This document shows, piece after piece, positions 12,630 to 19,870 of a stretch of 22,291 bases of DNA. The notes under the pieces were generated by a model. That model did no database searches, was not told the DNA's origin, and was given only the letters and a program-made list of their open reading frames with translations. Position 1 is the first letter of the stretch; each line of letters starts with the position of its first letter. The stretch comes from JBIQLO01 sp044464175. GTDB taxonomy: Bacteria; Planctomycetota; Phycisphaerae; Tepidisphaerales; Tepidisphaeraceae. Location: the NCBI GenBank assembly GCA_044464175.1, contig JBIQLO010000047.1, positions 1-22,291 of the forward strand, written 5' to 3'. The position numbers were made by a program, and so were the translations under genes.

Positions 12630-13673
12630 ATGGCCCCCACGCTTAAAGACATCGCCCAGCAAAGCGGCTATTCGGTCCCAACGGTCAGTTGCGTCCTGAA
12701 TGGGAAGGGGCATCTGTTTAAAGAAGGAACGCGCCGTCGCATTTTGAGCCTCGCAAAGGAATTGGGATACCGCCCCAACACGTTGGCGCGAACGCTGGCC
12801 GGAAAACGAACTGGCGTGATCGGGTATGTGGATGGAACACCGAACTATGCGCGCGGTGCCAGCAGCACATTTATGGCCACCATTATGGAAGGGGTGGATC
12901 ATCAATTGTGGCAACGGGGCTACCGGATCTCCGTCGGATTCTGCCTTCACCGGCCCGAGCGGTTTGACGAGTATTTACGTGATTTTGCAAATCAGCGCGT
13001 TGAAGGTTTGATCCTCTCACAGCCAACCTACTGGGGCAGATGGGTCGATACGGAGAAAATCGGGCAATTGGTGCCCGCTTTCTTGCCGATGGTGACCGTC
13101 GGGAAGCTCCAGGGACTGAATTGTGCCGAAATCGGCGTCGATCGCGAAAAAGGAATGTCGATGCTGGCCGAATACGCCGGGTCGCTGGGGCATCGCCGTT
13201 TCGCGTTTGTGGTCAGCCGAATCAAGTCAAATCGCGCCAAATATGAAGGATTGGTTAAAACGCTGGGGCGTTTTGGCCTGGCGCCCGATGCGATGCCGGT
13301 TTTCGAGGAGATCGGCACTTTTGAATCGGCCCGGGATCAGGCCTTTCGGATACTGAATCTTGATCCTCGCCCCACCTTTGTATTCTGCAGCAATGATCTG
13401 GTGGCGGCCGGCCTGATCCGGGGGCTCTCGCAGTTGGGCATCACGGTCCCGCGGGACATTTCCGTCTCAGGGTTCGACGATATGTACCTCGCATCGCTGT
13501 GGCAACCCGCGATCACGACCGTCAGGCAGCCGTTTGAAAAACTGGGTCGAAGTGCGGCGGATCTGCTGTTGGAGCTGATCCAGGCCAAGGTGCCCTGGCC
13601 GCAGTCCGCCGATCGGCGGGTTGCGCTTGAGCCGAGTCTTGTTGTGCGCCAATCAACGGCGCCGATTCATTGA
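12630..13673 (+). CDS. LacI-family transcriptional regulator
   Basis: This is a 347-residue repressor-type protein. Residues 4-23 (TLKDIAQQSGYSVPTVSCVL) are the LacI helix-turn-helix and 47-60 the hinge (YRPNTLARTLAGKR). From about 63 to the end is a periplasmic-binding-protein-like sugar sensor, with VEGLILSQPTYWG, FVFCSNDLVAAGLIRGLSQLG and ISVSGFDDMYLASLWQPAIT typical of the family; length is normal. The ATG has only a weak ribosome-binding site. Codon use is more A/T-tolerant than in leuS or pcm, which may indicate separate origin. Twin operator-like palindromes lie in its own upstream region, so autoregulation and control of the divergent glycosidase-C45 pair are likely. The pseudopilin and beta-helix genes follow on the same strand and may be in the same regulon. 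Confidence 0.92.
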   Translation: MAPTLKDIAQQSGYSVPTVSCVLNGKGHLFKEGTRRRILSLAKELGYRPNTLARTLAGKRTGVIGYVDGTPNYARGASSTFMATIMEGVDHQLWQRGYRISVGFCLHRPERFDEYLRDFANQRVEGLILSQPTYWGRWVDTEKIGQLVPAFLPMVTVGKLQGLNCAEIGVDREKGMSMLAEYAGSLGHRRFAFVVSRIKSNRAKYEGLVKTLGRFGLAPDAMPVFEEIGTFESARDQAFRILNLDPRPTFVFCSNDLVAAGLIRGLSQLGITVPRDISVSGFDDMYLASLWQPAITTVRQPFEKLGRSAADLLLELIQAKVPWPQSADRRVALEPSLVVRQSTAPIH

Positions 13674-13753
13674 AGCGTTCTATCCTGCCATCCGACTCTA
13701 CCAGAAGGTCGGGTGGATGTGCGGAGGAGACATTTAACTGGAAGGAGTTCGCC

Positions 13754-14509
13754 ATGTCTTTGCGAATGTTCCGATCCGTCGGCATTAAGCCGCGCATATC
13801 GCTCGGTTCACCGCGGGCCTTCACCCTGGTCGAACTGCTGGTCGTCATCGGGATCATAAGCATCCTCATCGCCATGCTGTTGCCCGCGCTGAATCGGGCG
13901 AGGCAGGCGGCCAAACAGATCACCTGCATGAGCAACATGCGCCAGATCGGCACGGCCATGCAGATGTACATTTCCGAAAACCGCAACCATTTCATCGATC
14001 AATATTCCAACTTCAATAACTACTGGGAATACTGGAACTATCGGCTGACGGAAACCTATCTAAGGCACAGTGTCCAGGGCGCCGGGGGAGGAACTGTGGA
14101 AAACGCGTGGGGTGTGGTCGGAAATTGTCCCACGGCACTCGACAACGGAATGCGCTACCCAGACCAGGCCGGAGGATTCCGCTATTCCTGGATCGGAATG
14201 AACTGGCTGCTCCAGCGTGGTCAAAGCATTTCGATTGTCAGACGTCCGACGGAGATGGTTCTCTTCGCCGATGCGGTCTACGGCGCCACCACTTATGGTA
14301 CTTATAGCGCCAAGCTGGGGCATTTCCGGCTTTATAACCGCACGGCCCTGGCTGATACCTCCGTTCCGGATCCCCGCCACAACGGAGCGGCGAACATCAT
14401 TTGGATGGACGGACATGGCAGCGCGGTCCGTTCCCCCGATCCGACCGACCTTGCGGCGATTTTTCAAGTGCTTCCCAAGCAATTTTTCGATCCCAGCAAG
14501 CAGCAATAA
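13754..14509 (+). CDS. Type II secretion-type pseudopilin with H-X9-DG domain
   Basis: This 251-residue protein has a class III signal: SPRAFTLVELLVVIGIISIL (19-38) with Glu27 at position +5 of the mature protein, cut by a prepilin peptidase after Ala22 (Gly is usual there). The following helix leads to LNRARQAAKQITCMSNMRQIGTAMQMY, typical of the large planctomycete/lentisphaeral pseudopilin family. The C-terminal region holds H209 and D219-G220 with nine residues between, the H-X9-DG signature. The ATG at 13754 is chosen because AAGGAG lies 6 nt before it; an upstream in-frame TTG overlapping lacI would add 28 non-signal residues. It lies 80 bp after lacI and 40 bp before the beta-helix gene, in the same direction, which suggests joint expression. 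Its exact role next to sugar genes is not known. Confidence 0.88.
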   Translation: MSLRMFRSVGIKPRISLGSPRAFTLVELLVVIGIISILIAMLLPALNRARQAAKQITCMSNMRQIGTAMQMYISENRNHFIDQYSNFNNYWEYWNYRLTETYLRHSVQGAGGGTVENAWGVVGNCPTALDNGMRYPDQAGGFRYSWIGMNWLLQRGQSISIVRRPTEMVLFADAVYGATTYGTYSAKLGHFRLYNRTALADTSVPDPRHNGAANIIWMDGHGSAVRSPDPTDLAAIFQVLPKQFFDPSKQQ

Positions 14510-14549
14510 GAGGAACCGGAACGCGGCTGACTCATAACCAGGAGATCTC

Positions 14550-16157
14550 ATGAAGCGACTGAGTGCGATTGCGGCGGTGGTGCTGTTGACGTTTGCGGCC
14601 GCGGCCTGGGCGCGGGCCGAGGCCTCCCCCTCAATCATTGACGCCCGCGCCGATTTGACACGCCTCAAGATCGCACCGCGGAATGCGGCCGGCGACGGCA
14701 CGACCGATGACAGCGCGGTGATCCAGTCGGCCATGGACTTTCTGGCCAAACATTCCGGCGGCACGCTTATCTTTCCGCCCGGCGTTTACCGGGTGTCGGG
14801 ACTGACCGTGCCCCCCGGCGTGCGGCTGGTGGGGACCGACCGGCAACAAACGGTCTTTCGCGCCTGGGACGGGTCCATCATGTTCTCCATGCACGGGGGG
14901 GAACTGCATAACTTCACCGCCTATGGAACGCCGACGGCCGCCGCCTCCGGGGCCAACTGGAAGGTGGGCACCGGCGGCGTGGGCAAGGGCGGAACCGCCA
15001 AGGCGCTGATGATCATCCGTGTCGGCAACACGCCCAAGGTCGTTGCCAGGGATGTCCTGATCAGCAATGTGACGGCGCTGGAAGCCCGGTACGACTGTCT
15101 GTACACGCGCGGCTCCCAGGGCTTGCGCGTCATCGACTGCGAATTCGATCGGGCAGGGCGCAATGTCGTGTCGATGGTGGGCAACGATGAGGATTTTCTT
15201 ATCTCCGGGTGCCGGTTCGGATCACTATGGGGCCTATATCATTTCGATATCGAACCTAATAAAGGCCACTACGTTCAGAACGGGACGCTGCTGAACTGCG
15301 TCTTCGATGGCAGCCGCGCGGGAGAGATGAACACGGACAGCTGGGGAAAAATGCTGATGTTTGGCGGGGAAGCGGACTTGAAGGACCGCAACGTTGCCGT
15401 CGTGGGATGTCGTTTTAACCAGATCGCCATCCGTGTGCGCGGCATCTTCCCGCAAGCCCAGTTCCTCTACAATCCCCAGTTGGCCGGAGAAAGCCGGGTG
15501 TTCGTGAAAGTGCGCACGAACAAGGTGGGCGAATTCCGGGATGCCGTGGTGCGGGGCAATCGCTTTGTGGATAAGGAGGGGCGTCCGCTGAAAAACATTA
15601 TTTCCGGCGCCACCTTCACCGGCGGCAGTGTGTTCCAGGACAACTTTCCCGAAAAATTCAACCACATCAAGCTGTCGCCGATGCAGCAGGACACACAGTG
15701 GAAGGAAGACCATCCGGCCGCCATCCCGCAGGAACAGAAGGAGCAGAAGGAGCAGAAGGCCGATGCGACGCCCGCCGCCCCAGTCACGGCGGAAGACGCG
15801 CAGGCCACCCTCGTCACCGTCCCGCTGATGGGCCATCGGTTCCGCTTCAAGGATGGCAAGGTGCTGAAGAATCGCGACCCGGGCGAGGCGGATGTGATCT
15901 TCCACGCCGATCCGCTGATGGCCGATCAAAATTCGGGCATCGAACGGCTGGGCATGGGAAATCTGCGGAACTACGACACGAAGCCGATCCCCAATGAATA
16001 CACCACCGCCATCTGGGATGCGCGGCAGGGCGAGGTCCTGGCGGTGAAGACGCATGAGGGAAAGACGGTGCTCTTCAAAATACTCCAGCTTCAGCCTAAA
16101 GAGATGACGATCGAATACCGTTTCCTCGATTCGGACATGGCCGGCATTAATCAATAG
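14550..16157 (+). CDS. Secreted right-handed beta-helix protein (pectate lyase 3 type)
   Basis: This is 535 residues. A signal peptide covers about 1-24 (MKRLSAIAAVVLLTFAAAAW, cut near ARAEA). Residues 48-63 (GDGTTDDSAVIQSAMD) and GGTLIFPPGVYRVSG (70-84) are the signature of the pectate-lyase-3/tailspike beta-helix family. Further rungs are seen in ARDVLISNVTALEARYDCLY, GLRVIDCEFDRAG, FLISGCRFGSLWG and NRFVDKEGRP. A linker with three EQK repeats (395-403) leads to a C-terminal module (about 420-535) of unrecognised type. AGGAG precedes the ATG at 5-6 nt. It probably binds or cuts a polysaccharide outside the cell and is the natural secreted partner of the cytosolic glycosidase encoded across the LacI region. 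Lyase activity is not proven, as many of these folds are hydrolases or epimerases. Confidence 0.82.
   Translation: MKRLSAIAAVVLLTFAAAAWARAEASPSIIDARADLTRLKIAPRNAAGDGTTDDSAVIQSAMDFLAKHSGGTLIFPPGVYRVSGLTVPPGVRLVGTDRQQTVFRAWDGSIMFSMHGGELHNFTAYGTPTAAASGANWKVGTGGVGKGGTAKALMIIRVGNTPKVVARDVLISNVTALEARYDCLYTRGSQGLRVIDCEFDRAGRNVVSMVGNDEDFLISGCRFGSLWGLYHFDIEPNKGHYVQNGTLLNCVFDGSRAGEMNTDSWGKMLMFGGEADLKDRNVAVVGCRFNQIAIRVRGIFPQAQFLYNPQLAGESRVFVKVRTNKVGEFRDAVVRGNRFVDKEGRPLKNIISGATFTGGSVFQDNFPEKFNHIKLSPMQQDTQWKEDHPAAIPQEQKEQKEQKADATPAAPVTAEDAQATLVTVPLMGHRFRFKDGKVLKNRDPGEADVIFHADPLMADQNSGIERLGMGNLRNYDTKPIPNEYTTAIWDARQGEVLAVKTHEGKTVLFKILQLQPKEMTIEYRFLDSDMAGINQ
15732..15758 (+). repeat. Three 9-bp tandem repeats coding EQK
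   Basis: GARCAGAAG occurs three times in a row, coding Glu-Gln-Lys three times in the linker between the beta-helix and the C-terminal module. Such slippage-prone repeats can change linker length between strains. Confidence 0.8.
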
Positions 16158-16214
16158 ACGCCTCCAGATCGCCCAACCTTCCCATCAGCAATGGCTGGAG
16201 CGGGAGGGATCCTG

Positions 16215-16243
16215 TTCTCACGAGGGCGGCGAACGGCTATGAT
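16215..16243 (+). promoter_or_regulatory. Promoter-like sequence of leuS
   Basis: TTCTCA (16215-16220), a 17-bp spacer and TATGAT (16238-16243) end 8 bp before the leuS ATG. Transcription would start about at the ATG, which matches the absence of a Shine-Dalgarno and points to a leaderless mRNA. Confidence 0.5.
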
Positions 16244-16251
16244 CTGCCCTC

Positions 16252-19200
16252 ATGGCGTACGACTTCACAGCAATCGAGAGGAAATGGCAGGCCTACTGGC
16301 TGGAAAACCGCACGTTCCGGGCGCTGGAGCCGGAGGAGGCGGGGGGGATGCCCAAGGCGTATGTGCTGGACATGTTTCCCTATCCCAGCGGGGCGGGGCT
16401 GCACGTGGGGCATCCGGAGGGGTACACCGCCACGGACATCACGTCGCGCTATCTGCGGATGAAGGGGGTGAACGTGCTGCATCCGATGGGGTGGGATGCC
16501 TTCGGGCTGCCGGCCGAGCAGTACGCCATCAAGAACAACGTCCACCCGGCCCAGACGACGCAGAAGAACATCGACAACTTCCGCCGGCAGATCCGGATGC
16601 TGGGGCTGAGCTACGACTGGGACCGGGAGATCAACACGACCGATCCCAAGTACTACATGTGGACGCAGTGGATCTTTCTCCAGCTCTTCAACAGCTATTT
16701 CGATCCGATTGAGAACCGGGCCAGGCCGATCGAGCACCTGATGCGCCAGTTGAGCAACGACAACCTGGTGGTCGGGCCCGACGGCAGCGTGCGGCTCAAT
16801 CCCACGCTCGACGGGATGGAGCAGATCGGGGGGGAGGTGCGCATCGAGCGGCTGTGGCGCGAGCTCTCGCCGCAGGAGCAGCGGCAGGTGATCGACGGGC
16901 AGCGCCTGGCCTACATGGATGAGATTCCGGTCAACTGGTGCCCGGCGCTGGGGACGGTGCTGGCCAACGAGGAAGTGATTGACGGGCGCAGCGAGGTGGG
17001 AGGATTCCCGGTGGAGCGGCGTCCGATGCGGCAGTGGATGCTGCGGATCACCGCCTACGCCGACCGGCTGATCGAGGACCTGGAGACGCTGGACTGGCCT
17101 CAGTCGCTCAAGGAGATGCAGCGCAACTGGATCGGGCGCAGCACGGGGGCGGAGGTGGATTTCGAGGTGGAGCTGCCGCCGCGGCCCGATTCGGGCACGG
17201 AGCAGTTCGCCCAGGGGTCCGAACCGCAGCCGCAGGAAACCGCCCCGGCCGAGGAGGAGGCGGCCGGGGAGCTGATCACGGTCTTCACCACGCGGCCGGA
17301 CACGCTCTACGGGGCGACCTACATGGTGCTGGCGCCCGAGCATCCGCTGGTGGAGCAGTTGACCGCCCCGACGCACCGGGAGACGGTGGATGCCTACCGG
17401 GAGATGGTGGCGGCGCGCAGCGAGCGGGAACGGCTGGCCGAGACGAAGGAGAAGACCGGCGTCTTCACCGGGGCCTATGCCATCAATCCGCTCAACGAGG
17501 AGCGGATTCCGATCTACATCGCCGACTATGTGCTGATGGGGTACGGGACCGGGGCGATCATGGCCGTGCCGGCGCACGATGAGCGCGACTTTGCCTTCGC
17601 CAAGAAATTCAACCTGCCGATGCGGGCGGTGGTGATGCCGCCGCAGAGCTGGCTGGAGGCCAACGCCCCGGCCCTCGCCACGCCGGCGGCCGAGTTGTAC
17701 CGCGCCGATCCGGCCGCCTTCAAAACCGCCTTTGCGGGGGAGGGGGAGGCGATCAACTCGGAGCTGATCAACGGGCTGGCGACGCCGGAGGCCAGGGAGC
17801 GGATCAGCGACGCCCTGGAGGTGGAGGGGATCGGGCGGCGGCGGGTGCAGTACAAGCTGCGCGACTGGCTTTTTTCGCGCCAGCGCTACTGGGGCGAGCC
17901 GTTTCCCATTCTGCTGGATGAACAGGGGAACGCCCACGCGCTGGCCGAGAGCGACCTGCCCCTGACGCTGCCGCCGATGGCCGACTTCAAGCCGACCGGC
18001 ACGCCGGAGCCGCCCTTGAGCAAGGCGGCGGAGTGGGTGAGGGTGGAGCAGCGCGGAAAAAGCTACACCCGGGAAACCAACACCATGCCGCAGTGGGCCG
18101 GCTCCTGCTGGTATTACCTGCGCTACCTCGACCCGCACAACGAGGAGCGCTTCGTCGATCCGGAGAAGGAAAAGTACTGGATGCCGGTCGATCTGTATGT
18201 GGGCGGGGTGGAGCACGCGGTGCTGCACCTGCTCTATGCCCGCTTCTGGCACAAGGTGCTCTTTGACCTGGGGCACGTCTCCACGCCCGAGCCGTTTCAG
18301 CGGCTGGTCAACCAGGGGCTGATCCTGGGGCAGATGGAGTTTCACTTTTTCGAGGATGCCCAGGGCAAGCCGATCAGCGCCACGGAAGTGCGCGACGTCG
18401 CCGAGGAGGCGACCGAGCAGGGGCCGCGCCTGGCGGCGATTCGGCGCGACACCGGCGAGAAGGTTTACGGCACGCGCCTGGCCGAGCCGCTGGTGGAGAA
18501 GAGGGGGGATGAGTATGTGCTGCGCGCCAATCCGGCCATCCGCGTGGACGCCCGCAGCTTCAAGATGAGCAAGAGCCGGGGGAACGTGGTCAATCCCGAC
18601 GTCATCATCGAGGACTACGGCGCGGACACCTTCCGGCTGTATGAGATGTATATGGGCCCGCTGGAAGCGCCCAAGCCGTGGAACACGCGGGACATCGTGG
18701 GGATGTCGCGCTTCCTGGCCAAGATCTGGCGGAACCTGGTGGGCGAGGAGGGAGCCCCCGGCACGCGGGCGGGGGAGGCGGCGTTGCCGCCGGAACTGGA
18801 CCGCCGGATGCACCGGGCGATCAGGAAGGTGTCGGAGGACATCGAGGCGATGCGCTTCAACACGGCCATCGCGGAGCTGATCGAGTTGAACAACGCCATG
18901 ACCGGGCTGGAGGTGGTCCCGCGCGAACTGGCGGAGAATTTCACGCTGCTGCTGGCCCCCTTTGCCCCGCACCTGGCGGAGGAACTGTGGCAGCGGCTGG
19001 GGCATGCGCAGAGCCTGGCCCGCCACCCCTGGCCCCGCTTCGACCCGCAAAAGCTGAGCGAGGAGACGCTGCAGATTCCGGTGCAGGTCAACGGGAAGGT
19101 GCGGGACAAGATCACGGTGGCGGCCAGCGCAGCGCGGGAAACGGTGCTGGCGGCGGCCGAGGCCTCGCCCAAGGTCAAGCCGTGGCTGGAGGGCAAGACG

Positions 19201-19254
19201 CTCAAGAGCCGGATCTACATCGAGAAGAAGATGGTCAGCCTGGTGACGGCGTAG
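16252..19254 (+). CDS. leuS: Leucyl-tRNA synthetase
   Basis: This class I enzyme charges tRNA-Leu with leucine in the cytosol. Visible in order: MFPYPSGAGLHVGHPEGY (41-58) with the HIGH motif as HVGH (51-54); the editing (CP1) domain with FTTRPDTLYGATYMVLAPEH (345-364) and MAVPAHDERDFAFAKKF (437-453); RQRYWGEPFPILLDEQGNAH; MPQWAGSCWYYLRYLDPHNE; and KMSKSRGNVVNPD with the KMSKS motif at 771-775, then the anticodon-binding helices and a C-terminal domain. At 1000 residues it is about 140 longer than the E. coli enzyme. The extra length includes segments near 165-215, an acidic, Gln/Pro-rich stretch at about 312-340, and a segment before KMSKS (about 700-765). The ATG at 16252 lacks a Shine-Dalgarno. 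All key motifs are intact, so it should be functional. Confidence 0.97.
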   Translation: MAYDFTAIERKWQAYWLENRTFRALEPEEAGGMPKAYVLDMFPYPSGAGLHVGHPEGYTATDITSRYLRMKGVNVLHPMGWDAFGLPAEQYAIKNNVHPAQTTQKNIDNFRRQIRMLGLSYDWDREINTTDPKYYMWTQWIFLQLFNSYFDPIENRARPIEHLMRQLSNDNLVVGPDGSVRLNPTLDGMEQIGGEVRIERLWRELSPQEQRQVIDGQRLAYMDEIPVNWCPALGTVLANEEVIDGRSEVGGFPVERRPMRQWMLRITAYADRLIEDLETLDWPQSLKEMQRNWIGRSTGAEVDFEVELPPRPDSGTEQFAQGSEPQPQETAPAEEEAAGELITVFTTRPDTLYGATYMVLAPEHPLVEQLTAPTHRETVDAYREMVAARSERERLAETKEKTGVFTGAYAINPLNEERIPIYIADYVLMGYGTGAIMAVPAHDERDFAFAKKFNLPMRAVVMPPQSWLEANAPALATPAAELYRADPAAFKTAFAGEGEAINSELINGLATPEARERISDALEVEGIGRRRVQYKLRDWLFSRQRYWGEPFPILLDEQGNAHALAESDLPLTLPPMADFKPTGTPEPPLSKAAEWVRVEQRGKSYTRETNTMPQWAGSCWYYLRYLDPHNEERFVDPEKEKYWMPVDLYVGGVEHAVLHLLYARFWHKVLFDLGHVSTPEPFQRLVNQGLILGQMEFHFFEDAQGKPISATEVRDVAEEATEQGPRLAAIRRDTGEKVYGTRLAEPLVEKRGDEYVLRANPAIRVDARSFKMSKSRGNVVNPDVIIEDYGADTFRLYEMYMGPLEAPKPWNTRDIVGMSRFLAKIWRNLVGEEGAPGTRAGEAALPPELDRRMHRAIRKVSEDIEAMRFNTAIAELIELNNAMTGLEVVPRELAENFTLLLAPFAPHLAEELWQRLGHAQSLARHPWPRFDPQKLSEETLQIPVQVNGKVRDKITVAASAARETVLAAAEASPKVKPWLEGKTLKSRIYIEKKMVSLVTA

Positions 19255-19291
19255 GGGGGGGGTCATCCCCATCTTACGATGGAAATGAGGA

Positions 19292-19867
19292 TTACTCCTG
19301 TAGGTCAGGCAGACGCTTGGGCGGATTGTTCTCAACAATCACATTGAACCCTTGAGCGCGGGCCTTTCTCGCTTTGGAACGCCGGTCGATCAGGATGGAC
19401 AGGGCAAATATGATAAGACTGATGCAAAGGATCAGCGAATAATTGATTCCGAACGACATATCCGCCGCTCCGCTTGCGAGAGCGTTAAAATTCCAATGGA
19501 CGAGGGGAAGCCAACTCCAGTTTCCCTCATCTGAATCATTACCTGAATCATCACCGCTTCCAATCCATTGGGTGGTCCACGTCCACGTTCCAGCATCGTC
19601 CAGAAGGGGGCGGTTGAACGTATATATTTCCGCCGACAACTGCCCATGGGCGGAGGCGAGGAGGAGCACTTGTGTCGGCGAGAGGGTATAGGAGATTCTT
19701 TCCTCCGTTTGATGGCTGTGGAGCCAGGCCAGGAGGGCAAGAAGCGCCGTCAGCAACCAGAAAATTCTAACCCAGAGAGAGCGGCGCGCAAGGGGCGCCA
19801 GCAGTTCCGGCACGCAATAGCGGGCCCTACGGGCTCGGCTCGGTTTGCGGTGGTGCCGCAATTGCAT
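19292..19867 (-). CDS. Hypothetical two-TM membrane protein
   Basis: This is 191 residues. A basic N-terminus (RHHRKPSRARRARY) precedes a membrane helix at about 31-50 (LWVRIFWLLTALLALLAWLH). A polar, probably extracytoplasmic part follows, with many Trp, Asp and Ser (TWTWTTQWIGSGDDSGNDSD, 94-113), then a second helix at about 143-160 and a basic cytosolic tail ending in PPKRLPDLQE. The ATG at 19867 comes 3 bp after the stop of the heparinase-like gene, so the two are probably one transcript, but no Shine-Dalgarno is seen and the true start could be later. Base composition is less G+C-rich than its neighbours. It converges on leuS across 37 bp. No family is recognised. Confidence 0.6.
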   Translation of the reverse strand: MQLRHHRKPSRARRARYCVPELLAPLARRSLWVRIFWLLTALLALLAWLHSHQTEERISYTLSPTQVLLLASAHGQLSAEIYTFNRPLLDDAGTWTWTTQWIGSGDDSGNDSDEGNWSWLPLVHWNFNALASGAADMSFGINYSLILCISLIIFALSILIDRRSKARKARAQGFNVIVENNPPKRLPDLQE

Positions 19868-19870
19868 GAT

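Noticed and set aside
16158..16251. Terminator after the beta-helix gene
   Set aside because: Only a 6-bp CTCCAG/CTGGAG pair with a loop of 26 nt and no T-run.
16237..19338. Open frame of about 1030 codons on the minus strand across leuS
   Set aside because: It is antisense to a certain gene, is made mostly of His, Arg, Pro, Leu and Gln, and has no domain; such frames are common opposite G+C-rich genes.
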